A program made the translations under genes and the position numbers. A stretch of DNA of 64,000 nt from Ophiosphaerella korrae (taxonomy: Eukaryota; Ascomycota; Dothideomycetes; Pleosporales; Phaeosphaeriaceae). The stretch lies in the NCBI GenBank assembly GCA_028456385.1, contig JALNQF010000033.1, positions 124,001-188,000 on the forward strand. The letters are read 5' to 3'. The notes beneath the pieces were generated by a model. The model saw only the letters and a program-made list of their open reading frames with translations. It was not told where the DNA came from and made no database searches. Positions 11,189 through 23,199 of this stretch are shown piece by piece (within the stretch, counting starts at the first letter, position 1; every line of letters starts with the position of its first letter).

Positions 11189-12527
11189 GTGCAACCGAAA
11201 CCCGGCTTGACCTACACCCTCCTCTGTTCTGAACTTACCCAAAAGCAGCACTTTCCTCAATATGGAAATTCTATCCTAGATTTTTTTTTTGAGAAAACCA
11301 CAACCGAATCGGACCTTTGGCTAGGGAGAAGTTTCGCAAAACCTGTGCGAGATGCGACAAGGACCCAGCTTTTCTGGTCAGACCCCGAAGCTTCCACGGA
11401 TTTCTCGCTCCTCGAGCGCCTCCCCGCAGAACTTATAGAACACATCTTTGATATCCTTTTCGAAAATCTAGAATTGAGTTCGTCCATCATACGGACAACG
11501 CCCTTGGCCATGAGCACTACCCTCGCTCTAGGACTGTCATCACCAATCCTTTACCCAATCGTTCTCTCCCGCATACACCGTGGCTACGCCAGTACCTATG
11601 CTCCCTGTGCTAACAAGAGAGTCGGATACTATAGCATCTATGCCAAATTTCCGGCGTCTGGAATACTTTTCTCATCATCGTGCCCACCCGTTTGAATTCC
11701 CAGACAGTCATGTAAAAGGCATGAATCGGGCCTGGCACTCAGGAGTCGTTTTACTTCCGGTTGGCTGGCTTGGGGATCTAATGGCATTACAAGGGCGGTG
11801 CAGCGATTAAATTCGCGGGTCGGTCGAATGGGAAAAGGTACAAAAGGACCTGGATGTTGAGTATATGTATCCACGCGACGATCGCGTCTGGGTCCTGCGC
11901 AACCTGACAATAGCACAATATATACGCTCCGACCGCCTAACACCCCCACCTAGCATTGTGCCACAAGAATGACGCTCGGAAACCACCCCAAACGTCAAAG
12001 AGGATGTACACCGGCGGACTTCCACGATACTAGAGATGTCTGCTAGGTGGAAGAATTATAATCATCTAGAGCCCTTTACTCTGCTCCAGGCCTTCTTACT
12101 TCTAGTCACACAAGCAAGCTATGACACGTCTAAAAGGTCTGTCCATGACAGCCGAATGTTCTACCAATATGGGCTCTGGGCAAGCCACAAATTCGACCAC
12201 GTTCCACTCAACGACGACTCCATATCCTACCCTGAACCATGGGTAGACACAAGTCACCATATCGCAGCAGACCTTGGACACTTGCGCTGGTGCGAACGTT
12301 TACATAGAGAGCTCGAGGGCTCCACATTAGATGCGAAGGACACGTTATGGGTTGGGAACCAGCTGGAAGCGGGGAGGCTGGAGTGGCGGAGGTGGAGCAA
12401 TGATATGTTGGTTTTTAGCACCGAGCCGTGGGACGAGGTGCGTCGGGAGAGGGATCTTTGGGATATACAACGTAGGTGGAAGGACGGGCGCATTTGGGAT
12501 ATTGTTGCGGGAACGGAGGGGGCTTGA
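11189..12527 (+). pseudogene. Decayed F-box-like protein gene
   Basis: The 5' part encodes an F-box-like helix pair (LLERLPAELIEHIFDILFE) followed by a Leu-rich stretch typical of fungal F-box proteins that recruit substrates to SCF ubiquitin ligases. From about 11820 a different frame reads on as coding (EWEKVQKDLDVEYMY, then DDRVWVLRNLTIAQYIRSD). It is stopped by TGA at 11970-11972 and continues in the same frame past the stop through 12036-12527 (MSARWKNYNHLEPFTLL onwards, ending KDGRIWDIVAGTEGA). At least one frameshift between about 11600 and 11820 plus the TGA (CGA to TGA is the simplest change) break the gene. I found no intron that repairs both. A functional multi-exon gene is the alternative, but less likely. 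Confidence 0.5.
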
Positions 12528-13035
12528 GTAACTGTAACGCAGCAAATGGGCGATGTTTTTAGTAGGGGCGCATATTGATTATGACAACGGTCGTGTGCTA
12601 AGCTTGCGATATGAATAGAGCTAGGATAAAGTAATTCAAAGGTTTATCCATTACTTAATCTTAAAGGTATTTTATTCCTAAGGGAATACCTTGGATATCT
12701 ATTAGACCAGAGGACTATTTCTTGCCTACGCACACATTATCACCAAGTCGCACAACTCTAGGGAAGACTGCTATTTTATACGTCACGCTTGAAACATGGC
12801 TAATCAATATTCTCCTTCAGCCAAACAAGTTTCCCCTATAATAAGACCAACAATTTTCCGGAGCATTACAATAATCACGAAAGAATTGATGCCACGATAC
12901 AGATTTAGATTTTCAGGGTGATAGCCCTGCTTATAAGCGTTACTTACGGCCTTACAAGAGCCAAACCAAAGCCACCATATATACAACACTTACAAACCCC
13001 ACCCTAGTATTCCCACGACTCCCCTCACTCGAAAA
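12528..13035. other. AT-rich intergenic region, no supported gene
   Basis: Between the F-box relic and the convergent GH31 gene; nothing recognisable. Confidence 0.45.
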
Positions 13036-15947
13036 TTACGCACCCCCATTCGTGCCGTTGAATCTGTGACTATACGCCGCCTTCAAACTTATCGGGCCCT
13101 GCACACTCTGCCGACTCGGGCCAAGCACCGTGATGTTCCGAATACTCACATTCGGCTGATACCCAAAGTCGCCACCCATACTAAACGCACCATTATCGTA
13201 CCGAAACACCATGTTTGAAGTAGCAGTCTGGTTGACGCTGTCTCCATCATCTAGATACAATGTGCCATACGCCTGGTTGGTAGAATTGGGCGCAATCAAG
13301 AGTACGAGATCTTGCTTGCGGAGTTCAGTCGTTGTGTTCGCGGAGTCGGCGCGAAGGGGGAGAATGGCGCCGCCGCGGATATGGAGGGGAATAGAATCAA
13401 AGCCCACGTTTGTGAGGTTGATATAGGATCCGTTTCCTTGTACACGCTCGAGAGTCCAGTAATCATAGAAGGTTGCGTTAGGAAGGTAGATGCGGACTGA
13501 TGTACTGTTTTCTTTGAGAACGGGCGATACGAGGATGTCGTCGCCGTAGAAGAATTGGTGTTGGATGCCAAATGTGTTTGCGTCTGAAGGGTAGTGGTAA
13601 AAAAGAGGGTTCAGCGATGGGATCCCGGTTACGGTTTGGCGGTGATAGGCAGTATAAAAGTAGTCTAGGAGTCGGTAGCGAACAGCGATGGCCTTGCGTG
13701 CAGCCGCAGCAGTCGAGTTCCAGCGATAGTACTCCTGTGAAATAGAAGTGTCGCCGGCGTGGTTTCGCATGAATGGATAGAATGCTCCAAGTGTAGTCCA
13801 GCGGGCACACAGTGTTTCTGTTGTGTTGCCCGCGAATCCACAAATATCAGGACCAACCATGGGAATCTGGAAGATAGACGCAAAGTTAAGCACGCCGGCG
13901 ATGCTGAAGCGATATTGCTCCCATGTGCTGACGTTGTCGCCTAGCCATTTACCAACATAGCGACCAAGACCACGAAACTAGATCTTGTAATAATCAATGG
14001 GCGGCTTTTAGGTCGCCGAGCAATCATGGATTTTCGAGATGCTATGGACATCATGCTGCCCCAGAAATTGTGTGTATCATAGTGGTATGTGCCATCATAG
14101 TTTTGAATGTTCGTATCCATGCTCATATTGCTGATTGATCCGGCTGAATTTTTGATCTTATATTCCGGGTTGATGAGGTCACGGCCCGGCAAACCAAGAT
14201 ATTCAGCAAGATCAGCTGAGTTGTTGGACGCCTTACGCTTGCCGAAGCGTTTGGTAGGAAGAGAGCCAGGTCGATGTGATTCAATCGATCGCTTTGTGGT
14301 ATTTGGATCAGGCTGAAATCCTGCAGGAAAGCCGGTAATTTGGCGACCATCCGCATTTTTACGAACGGGTGGTGGTTTCGGCGGACTCTTCGATTCCGTC
14401 GCGTAAGCTACGCGAAGTCAGTGAATCCTGTGTAGATCGGGTAGCATGCAATATTTACCATCAGGATTAGCACAAGGGTATGGACAAAAGTTAGCTAGCT
14501 TATTCATATCATTCCACAGGCCATCAATATCTACACCCGTTTCAGGATTGAAGAAATCTAGGAATTTCTTGTCCCAGTATTTCTAAGTGTTTGGATGGAA
14601 CCAATCTAGGAACACGGTTGGGCCAGGCCAAACAGAACCCTCATAGAAAGAACCGTTGGCCCTTTTTTGCCACACTTCCAGCTCGGCCCCATCGTTATAG
14701 ACATCATTGTCGCCTCTCCAGACAGCAGAATTTACCATTAAGACATAATGTTGTTGGTGACGATGGAGATAGTCTACTAACTGCTGTACCAGCTCGATCG
14801 GGTAGCGTTCCGGATCCAAGGTGAAAAGGCGCCGTAACTCCATGTAATCAATATCGGTCCACATTGTCTTTTGTTCATCAGTAGTTGAACTCATGTTTTA
14901 AGGAACACTCACTTCAAGCGGGATACCGGCTGCGGTGTAATTGGCCACGACTTCGGCAACCTCCCAAACATCACGATAACCATATTTGCATTGGTGGGAT
15001 CCAAAACCCCAATATGGCATCATTGCGGGGGTACCTGAAAGAGCGGAGTATTGTACGGCGACTTCCTTTGGGCTAGGACCAGCCAGGAAGTAGAGATCAA
15101 TGATTCCACCAAGGGCATTGTACTCTAGATAGGTGCCGTTCGAGTCATCGATTTTGACGTCCATGCCTGCTGAGCTGGCTAAGAACACTCCATGAGTCCC
15201 ATCTGTGCCCCTGTGGTCAAGGTACACCGGATGAGATCCATATAAGTTCGTGCCAGGCGGTGTGCCGTATGCATCTCGGTTCCAAAACTGCTATATATTA
15301 GTACATGCGGCTACGGAAGAATTGGAAAGCCCACAGTTCTAGTGTAATTGGTAGTATTCAACTGAAAGTTGTCAGTGTGCTCGCCAAGCCCATAAAGACT
15401 AGGCTTCTGGGGCAAGCTTGTTCGAAGGCGAAGATATTGGTCTTCAAAAACAAGGCTCGCTGCGGAACTGTTGAATAGCGTCTGGTTGTTACCCCTTCGA
15501 GTGATGGCGAAAGAAAAGGGATTGTTGGTCCAGGAGAATGCAAGATTAGAGTTGTTAGGATTGGCGTCCTCGTTGTCAGATGGTCTAGGCCAAATAGACT
15601 CTTGAATCTGGTAAACATCCCCCGCTTGGTCATATATTTTCACATGTAGCCGTTGCTCTGTATGCCGTATTAGTATAGTGATGGGATGGATGTCTTGGCT
15701 TAGGACTAATTTATCACTCACCTGTTTGGTACTCGACGAGCAATCGTAGATTTGTGATATCTTTGCCGTAAACATTACAGGAACTACCTGCAAGTGAGAG
15801 GTCTGCAGTTACTCTAGAACCATTATTACGGACGTTGCTAGCTGTGTAACCCGGGCATTGGCTGATAGAAGAGGTTTGCCGTTTCTCCAGCGGTTCTGCA
15901 AAAGCAGACAGTGCTGTGCCAAACAGGAAAAGCCCTTTGGAGAACAT
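13036..15947 (-). pseudogene. Secreted GH31 alpha-glucosidase, broken by a TAG and a frameshift
   Basis: Exons 15722-15947, 15335-15657, 14913-15290, 14459-14867 and 13036-14407 join in phase into a protein of about 940 codons. It has a signal peptide (MFSKGLFLFGTALSAFAEPL) and a KR site. GH31 landmarks are clear: [34 protein letters not shown], the nucleophile Asp in DGLWNDMNK, the acid/base Asp in WLGDNVSTW, and MVGPDICGFAG. The gene is interrupted twice: TAG at 14583-14585 (codon about 404, where homologues have Gln in FHPNTQ-YW) and loss of one base near 13967-13976, between ITRSSF and RYVGKWLGDN. Other oddities: DMNK where DMNE is usual, and MVNSAV where MVDPAV is usual. Both are changes a G-to-A transition can make. 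An intact form would release glucose from maltose or starch oligomers outside the cell. Confidence 0.85.
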
Positions 15948-16812
15948 AGTGCTGGGTGAACTTGGGCTTCGCCGAGTACACCTTCAGGGCACGCCTTCTT
16001 ATACTTCAGGCTGGATATGATCACCGGGTACCCGGTATGATCGTTGCAGAGGCTCTGCAGATGCAACCAAGATTCGTATCCCCGTAAACGGCGTCATCAT
16101 GGTGCATGCAAGGCACTTGGCTTGGCAACGAACCGCTTGGAGAGTGTTCAAATGGGGTAACGATGCGGGGAAAGTTGTAGGTTAAATTACTTGTATGATC
16201 GGAGATGTACCCGCTTGGAGGGCAAGACGGTGACAAGAACGAGGGGCTTGTAAAACTGAGGAAGCTGCCGATAAGATATGTTTACTTGCGAAAGACAATG
16301 CGTAGAGGGCGCTGGCCGACGGCATTGATTTGCCGTGTGTCGGTCCGCGGAAACAACTATTCGCTGGTTGCCGGGCCGTGATCCGCATGCTCGCATTTCA
16401 TGGAGGAGGAGTGGGTTTTCCAAGATGTTGCAATTTGGAAGGAAGGAGAGTGGCCTGAGAAATGTATGTAGTGGCGTTGGCACGTGGGGCTTGACAGGAA
16501 CGAGGTATTTGGCAGCTATGTACGTGGTGTTCTAGCTTGTATGCACATGACACAAGTCTAGAATGGCCTCATGAGGTTCATTTTCAAGACCACCAACGGC
16601 CCAGAGTCAAAAAGGAAGTAACGAGGCGAGATTATCACAATGTGGAAGTTTGAAGGAACGTCTTGAGCTGGAGTTGAGGTTGCTAGTGCCAAGCAAAACA
16701 ATGGCCCTAGCTCGGCCTGGGTTTAGAAAAGTTGAACCGCGCGCAAAGGCGACAAGCACGGCAGGCATCACGTCTGGCACCTTCTCTAACTCCAACGCCC
16801 ACCCACACCAAC
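15948..16812. other. Divergent intergenic region between GH31 and PRP19
   Basis: Promoter space for both genes; only random short frames seen. Confidence 0.5.
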
Positions 16813-18283
16813 ATGCTTTGCGCCATATCCGGAGAAGCTCCGCGAGCGCCCGTGGCCTCGCGTAAGAGCGGCAATGTTTTCGAGAGGCGGCTGATCGAGG
16901 CACACATCGCCGAGAACCACACAGATCCCGTCACTGGAGAAGACCTGGCTGTCGAGGATCTGATCGAGTTGAAGTCGCCGCAGGTCGTGACACCACGAGC
17001 CCCCAATCTCACCTCCATCCCGGCACTACTGGGCGCCTTTCAAAACGAGTGGGACGCCATAGTGCTCGAGACACACACGCTCAAGCAGCAGCTGGCGCAA
17101 ACGCGGCAGGAGCTCAGCACCGCCCTGTACCAGAACGATGCGGCTACGCGCGTCATTGCACGCCTGTCGCGTGAGCGTGACGAGGCGCGAGAGGCGCTGT
17201 CCAACGTGACCATCAGCGGAGGAGCATCTAGCGGCGATGCCATGCAGGTGGACGGCCAGGCCCTGCCCGACGAGCTGGTCGCCAAGGTCGACGAAACACA
17301 GGCACAGTATGTACATGCCCACCATCTCACTCATCATGTGGCTAACCCACTGCAGATTGTTCGCAACGCGCCGGAAGCGGCCTGTCCCCGACGGCTGGGT
17401 GGCTGGCGAGGACCTTTCGACTTTCGACACCACCTTCTCGAGCGAACCACTGTATCCGGGAAGCAGCCACGTCTCCGTCGACGAGTCGGGCGACCTGGCG
17501 CTGTTTGGCGGTGCCGACGGCGTTGCAGGCGTGTACTCCATATCACAGGAAAAAGTTGTGCAAACGCTCAAGGCAGGCAGCGCAGTTACGGTGACGGCAT
17601 GGTGGGGAGACCGCGCAGTCGTTGGCACGTCGGCAGGACATGTCAAAATCTTCCAAGAGGGCAGCGAGATTGCCCAGCTTGGATCACACGCTGGAGCTGT
17701 CACTTCTGTCTCAGTACATCCTAGCGGAGCAATCCTAGCCTCTGGCGGCGCGGACAAGCGCTTCGCCTACTACGACCTCTCGACTTTCAAGACTGTTGCG
17801 CAAGTGTACACAGAAGCGAACATCACCTGCTCCTCGTTCCATGTCGACGGCCTTCTATTCTTCGTTGGCAGCTCAGACGGTAAGATTCGCATCTACGATG
17901 TCAAGACGGGCAGCAACATGGTCGACCTGGAAACCGGTAGCCCGGTACAAGCAATTTCCTTCAACGAAAACGGCACCTGGTTTGCAGTGGTGCAGAAGGA
18001 CTCGAGCAATGTAGCAGTATGGGACATCAGAAAGCAGGCCGTTGTGAAGAACCTCGATGCTGGGAGCACAGTGGACAGCGCCAAATGGGACTACACTGGG
18101 CAATTCTTAGCGGCAGCAGGAGCTGGCGGCGTCTCAGTACACCAATATACCAAGGCATCAAAGAGCTGGTCTGAGCCAGTGAGGAAGGCGGTATCGGCCA
18201 GAGACGTGGCATGGGGTGCCAGCGCACAGAGTCTAGTCGCGCTGACTCCAGAGGGTAGTGTGAGCATTTTGAGCTCATCATAG
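16813..18283 (+). CDS. PRP19: Pre-mRNA-processing factor 19, U-box E3 ubiquitin ligase
   Basis: Exons 16813-17306 and 17356-18283 give 473 residues. Prp19 is the core of the NineTeen Complex, which joins the spliceosome at activation and ubiquitylates splicing factors in the nucleus. The start MLCAISGEAPRAPVAS is the canonical Prp19 N terminus, followed by the U-box to about residue 60 (VFERRLIEAHIAENHTDP, then LIELK). Next comes the tetramerising coiled coil (about 70-135, FQNEWDAIVLETHTLKQQLA). The junction at codon 165 restores the RRKRPVPDGW linker. A C-terminal WD40 propeller runs from about residue 190 to the end, with blades such as GAVTSVSVHPSGAILASGG and GKIRIYDVKTG. Intact and GC-rich at third positions. 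Confidence 0.96.
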
Positions 18284-19252
18284 TGTGATGCGTGCAGCTC
18301 CAGAGTTGTCGAGGTTGGAAAAGGGCACATGGCGTTTGTTCCGTAATTGGACATTGTGGTGTTTCGAGAGTGGCATACGAAGCGCATATTGGGGTTGATA
18401 GCTTGCTTCACTGTACTATACAATATGACAGGGACAACATGGCAGGGACAACATTACAGGGATTGCCCTTCCCGAAGGTGCAACAAATGGCGTTTCTTTT
18501 GGCGGGCCTGTAGGACGTGACACGGCGAGGAAAATGCGAGGGAGGCGTCAAGGGAAGCCGCTGATAAAGTAAGCAAAGCCCGAATAACGGACAACGGTGA
18601 CAGTGTGCAAACAAGTGAGTCTGACTTTCTGGCTTTGTTTACGCCGAGTGCATTGAACCTGGCCGACTGTCACAAGCGTGGGCTGTCGATGCGGCTTGAT
18701 TCACCAAGCGCTCCGGATCCGCCACCGAATCGCCCACTTCACAACACCAACCCTCGGCCTGCCACTGTCCACCACACGCCTGGACGGCCGCGCTGCCACC
18801 GCAATTCACGGTCTGCGGGCCTCAACGCCCCTTCGGTGCTATTCATGTGCAGCTGGTCGTCTGTTCAGCGGAATGGAGGATAGCTTGCCGCTGCCGCTTT
18901 CACACAGACATAAGGTGAGTGCTCGTGGGCGTGGCCAACCAGACAAAGCCGTGACTGGCGGCTGACAAAGGCTTTTCAGCGTTCACTTGCCCGTATGGAA
19001 GGGCAGGAAGGCTCTGCTTCGCCTGCCTGGACCTCGAGCCACCACATCACCCCCCACGACTCGGGCCTCCATCTGCACTCCTTCTGGCCCACCTTCCACG
19101 ACCCCAGCCCACGCCCACACCGACTGTGCACCCGCCCAGACTGCCCGCCTTCTCGCTTATACCCCCCCGCCGAGCCCTCTCCCACCTCCTCCGCCTCCGC
19201 CAGCGCCCCTCACCCACACACCTCTGGACTACACCTTCCGCGGCTCGAGACC
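18284..19252. other. Intergenic region and spliced leader of the STUbL gene
   Basis: A likely 5'-UTR intron runs from GGTGAGT at 18915 to CTTTTCAG at 18979. From 18995 to 19252 the frame upstream of the chosen STUbL start is open but encodes Pro/Ser/His-rich low-complexity sequence, more like leader than protein. Confidence 0.4.
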
Positions 19253-20384
19253 ATGGCCTCTGCAGCCCCTCGGCGATTCGTCGGCGATGGATTCGACTAC
19301 CGCCGGCCCGTCACCTCGGTGCGAGACCAAGATCCAGCCCCAGCCCATCTCCGTGCGCAGGATGACCAAGCACAGATGGACTTGGGCCGGCCCGACCATG
19401 TCATAGACCTCACAGCCGACGATGCAGGCTACGGCGCTGGCCAGGAGCACAGCACTGGAGAACCACAGGGCAGCCATGGGTCGCGGAGGACACAGCCAAT
19501 GGATCGAAGCGGCCGTAGCAACAACGGGCCAAGTCGCCTGCCACGAGGCATGGATATCATAATCGACCTCGACAATGGGCAGGAGCATTGGAGTATGGCA
19601 ACCGATGAGCCTGGTTCCCCAGAAATCGAATTCATCTCATCACGAACAATTCCCCCCCAACACCGCGACCCCACCCTTCTCGCTCCTAGCAACTCGGATG
19701 GAGACGAGGTCGAATTTCTACGGGCAAATGCATTACCAACAGCAGAGGTACAAAGGCGTCAAGACGAAGAGATGGGTCGCGTTCTGGATCTTATGGGAGA
19801 TATGAATGGCCGATTTACTCATCTTCGCGCGCAGGTTGAGCGTTTCAATGCCCAGGTCAACCGCACCGCTGCAAGCTTGCGTCGTGGTCCGGTTCCGCCA
19901 CCTCGCAGACCACGCTCTCAGACATTTCTTCAGACAGGCTTCCTAGCGCCTGGAATGCTAAATTTCAATTTGGTGGGCTTCGACATGGGCATGGAGCCTA
20001 CGAGGACGCATGTCCCGCCACCCCCAACATACCACGCGCCCCCTAAAGCGCCAGACGGGTTCACGAGAAGTCCGCAAGAAGATGACACACTGCTGTGCCC
20101 GAATTGTGAGGAAGAGCTTTGCGTGGGCGACGACGAAGTGAAGCGACAGGTCTGGATTGTCAAGACTTGCGGTCATGTGCGTTGCTCCATTGGTCCAAAA
20201 CTATGACCAGATGCTAACACTACGTTAGGTTTACTGTGGCGAATGCGCAGCGAATAGATCCCTCAAACGAAGTCCAAAGGGCAAGGAAAAGCCCGCCAAG
20301 ACAAAACCATTCAAAGAGTGCGTGGTGGAAGACTGTGGAAAGAAAGTGGCCAATGCGAAGGCCATGTTCCAGATCTTCTTGTAG
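19253..20384 (+). CDS. SUMO-targeted ubiquitin ligase subunit, Slx5/Rfp1-like, with C-terminal RING
   Basis: Exons 19253-20176 and 20229-20384 give 359 residues from ATG in context GACCATGG; an in-frame ATG at 18995 would add 86 low-complexity residues. The N-terminal half is disordered and carries hydrophobic-acidic SUMO-interacting motifs: VIDLTADD (about residue 50), DIIIDLDN (about 101), EIEFIS (about 128) and VEFL (about 154). A short helical region (GRVLDLMGDMNGRFTHLRAQ) may dimerise. The C terminus holds a divergent RING: CPNCEEELC, then KTCGHVYCGEC across the intron, then CVVEDCGKK. Multiple SIMs plus this RING match Slx5/Rfp1-type STUbLs, which ubiquitylate polySUMOylated proteins during genome maintenance. 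The assignment is inference from architecture. Confidence 0.75.
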
Positions 20385-20799
20385 ACAATTCCCCACGCTT
20401 TTTGACTTTTCCTTTGCTTGTCTTTCAGCGACCTACCGTGTCGGAGTTTGCTGGCATTTGCATAAGTCGGTGTTTTGAGTAGCTATCTTAGTATGGGTGG
20501 GGGGAGGGCAGGCTCAATCTTAATGGTGTCAGGGCGACAATTCCTTGTTAGTTATTTGAAGCTTACGGATAATGGAATGAGTGTGTGTTTGGTACATCAA
20601 GTTATATTTGCGAAGTCGGAGCAGCACAGTGATCTCATCCTGCATGTCTCTTGTCTGGCCATGCCTCGCTTAAAGCGACTAGGGTCCATGTCACTCAGGT
20701 ACCCGGCCGAGGTCCCTCGAGCAGAAATCTGACATAATCTTTCTCAACAACCAACCCAAGGCCTTAACCGCTCATTCTTCTACCCTTGCAACACATAAC
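20385..20799. other. Intergenic region, promoter of the dehydratase gene
   Basis: About 415 bases with no supported gene; ends in a CT/CA-rich leader typical of fungal promoters. Confidence 0.45.
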
Positions 20800-21583
20800 A
20801 TGTCACCTAAAACTTCGGCTTCGGGCTCGCGCAAGCCCGCGCCGTCATCGCCTATCAAGAATGCATACCTTGTTGCCTACAACGCTCTCAGCGCCACGTT
20901 ATGGGCCGGCGCGCTCTATCAAACTGTCGCCATAGGCGCGGCGGAGATCAACCAGGCCAGCAAGAGCGGGTGGATCCAAGGTGATGAGAGCCCATTGAGC
21001 GCCGTGCAAAACGGCCTAGGCAGCGGACGCGTCTACAACGAACTAGAATCATACACGCGAATCACGCAGAGTCTCGCAGGCCTCGAAGTCCTCCACAGTA
21101 TTTTCGGTGTGTTCATTCCTCCACCCAAACACAACCATCTAACACACCACAGGCGTCGTCCGAGCCCCCCTCCTAACAACCCTCATGCAAGTCTCATCCC
21201 GCTTCCTCCTCGTGCACCTCATCGCCTCGCCCTTCCCCAGCACCACGCGTCCCAGCCCCGCATACGCCACCATGCTCCTCGCATGGTCCATTACCGAAGT
21301 CGTCCGCTACAGCTACTTCGTCTTCAACCTCTCTGGCATCGGCGTGCCTAGGCTATGGACATGGCTACGCTACAACACCTTTCTCATCCTTTATCCCCTC
21401 GGCGTTGCGTCCGAGTGCTGGCTGGTGTGGAAGGCGAGCCGCCCCGCGGGCGACATCAACCCGCTTTATGAGTACGGTTTGTGGGCCGTGTTGGCCGTCT
21501 ATGTCCCGGGGTTTTATGTCTTGTTTACGCACATGTTGAAGCAGCGGGGGCGCGTGATGAGGGAGGCGAAGACGGGTCGTTGA
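20800..21583 (+). CDS. PHS1: Very-long-chain (3R)-3-hydroxyacyl-CoA dehydratase
   Basis: Exons 20800-21106 and 21153-21583 (phase 1 intron) give 245 residues. Phs1/HACD is a multi-span ER membrane enzyme that dehydrates 3-hydroxyacyl-CoA in the third step of very-long-chain fatty acid elongation, supplying sphingolipids. Landmarks in order: first helix YLVAYNALSATLWAGALYQT; LAGLEVLHSIFGVVRAP across the splice site; FLLVHLI; the catalytic Tyr/Glu region WSITEVVRYSYF, with the conserved Glu and Tyr; LRYNTFLILYPLGVASE; and a C-terminal basic tail ending in KTGR. The last codons and the TGA lie inside the first copy of a 14-bp tandem repeat that continues downstream. Confidence 0.93.
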
Positions 21584-21645
21584 AGACGGGTCGTTGAAGA
21601 CGGGTCGTTGAAGACGGGTCGTTGAAGACGGGTCGTTGAAGACGG
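21569..21645 (+). repeat. 14-bp tandem repeat spanning the PHS1 stop codon
   Basis: Five perfect copies of AAGACGGGTCGTTG (21569-21638) and half of a sixth. The first copy encodes Lys-Thr-Gly-Arg-stop, the end of PHS1; the rest lie in the 3' UTR. Confidence 0.95.
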
Positions 21646-22518
21646 ATTTGTATGGTTGTTTGATGACGAAAGGGCTCTTTCGTTTTACCAAAGTTACTGC
21701 ACGTTCGGCTCAGTGGTAATGAACATCGTGCGGTAATTGCTGGCTTGCGTTTAGTGCGGGTGAAGTGTGCGCCGAGACTCAAGTTACGCGGTTGGCGTGG
21801 GATGGTTGTGGTGCTGATTGGTGCTACAATAAGAATACTGTGCGCCTACAATGAGACGGAGACTCATGGCTATATATATCTTGGTGCAGTCTCTACAATT
21901 CCTCAACCGAAACGAATAGCTTCGTAATAATCATGCTCTACATATCATCTTTGAAGGTGTGGGCATGTTGGGCCGCAATAGCTTGTACTTGGAAAATTTA
22001 CAACACACGATATACGCTCAATAGACCATATATATAAGAGATGGAAGCCCGTGTGAGCATCAGAACTTCCTAGCCTGACACCGTGAAGGGGACTACCGAG
22101 ATTAATGAAAGATTTAGGATTGTTTGGCTGCCGATATTCTGACACGTTGAATGAGGCCAGTGTGTGACAATTTTACCAAAATATTATTACTTTTACGCCA
22201 AGCACGTCGCAAAGTTGAACATTGGTGGCGAGGAATGCCATATAGTTGATGAGGAAAAGAAGAAGTGCTTTAGTGAAGACTTTGGGATGGATATGTTGGA
22301 AGGAGGTTGGGTTTGCTGATTACTTTGGTTTAGGTGGGAGTTGTTGACTCTGATGAGGAAGTGGATGCAAAGAATGTTGTACGATTCTTCTCTATGATTT
22401 TGGACGCATTTGGGGCAGAGCACAGATGAAGGAATTTGAAATCGAAGTTACACTTGACACAACGCGCAAACGTACTTTTTTTTTTTTTTTTTTTCATGAA
22501 AGTGAAAGGTTTATGAGT
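21646..22518. other. Intergenic region with a 19-base T tract
   Basis: T19 at 22476-22494 lies just downstream of the stop of the convergent CMD-like gene. No other feature seen. Confidence 0.5.
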
Positions 22519-23199
22519 TCACTCTTTTCCGCCTTCTTTTGGTCCTTCCTGGGCATTCCTCTCTCCGACGTCTAACGCGACTAAAAATCGGGAGACACAA
22601 TTATACGCTGCCACCGTGGCCGTGATTTCGACGACTTCCTTCTCGTTGAAATGGGTTTTCAGCTTGGCAAAAATATCGTCAGGTACGGTAACGTTGAGTG
22701 TTATAGCATCTGTATATGCTAAAACGGCACCGAGAGCTTCCGAGAGGATTCCAGTGTTCACATTGTGGGGTGCTGATCTCAGAACGGCGGTAACATGGTC
22801 CTCTGTGACTTCTGGTATCGTGTTAACCAATATGTAGAATCGTGAGACAGCTCTGATATACCTTGGGCAGATTGAAGAATTGGAGAATGTGATTCCCATT
22901 CATACCATGCTCGGTTCAGCACAGCAACGCGGCATATGGCTGTTTCGCGAACTGCTGTCGATAGGCTGGTCTTCGTGCGAATCGCCCCAAGAAATGAATT
23001 CCTAGAGCTGTTTAGCTACACATGTCTGACGCAAAGGGCAATTACTTTACCATCCGTCGGCAACTGGAGGAGCATGAAGTAATGTTCTGTCGAGCGCAAT
23101 CAATCCTTTTTCCCCTCGCCTCTGCTTGATTCGCTGAACCACGGCTTGGTCCTCCGGATTGGAGAAGTTCGGCGGATCGGGAATGTACTCCAGGCGCAT
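22519..23199 (-). CDS. Carboxymuconolactone decarboxylase/AhpD-like family protein
   Basis: Exons 23051-23199, 22862-23001 and 22519-22811 give 193 residues, all phases consistent. The start MRLEYIPDPPNFSNPED is the usual opening of fungal CMD-domain proteins. The core helices follow: RRGEKGLIALDRTLLHAPPV, then RETAICRVAVLNRAWYEWES with the conserved Glu and the YEW..H element across the first intron, then YTDAITLNV and FNEKEVVEITATVAAYN. The AhpD CxxC redox pair is absent, so a peroxidase role like AhpD is not supported. Members act as lactone decarboxylases or have unknown roles. No signal peptide, so probably cytosolic. Confidence 0.82.

Noticed and set aside
14583..14585. An intron that would remove the GH31 TAG
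   Set aside because: No GT-AG pair around the TAG keeps the flanking conserved FHPNT...YW sequence in frame.
17026..17757. 243-codon minus-strand frame opposite PRP19
   Set aside because: Complementary shadow of a GC-rich coding exon; no domain pattern of its own.
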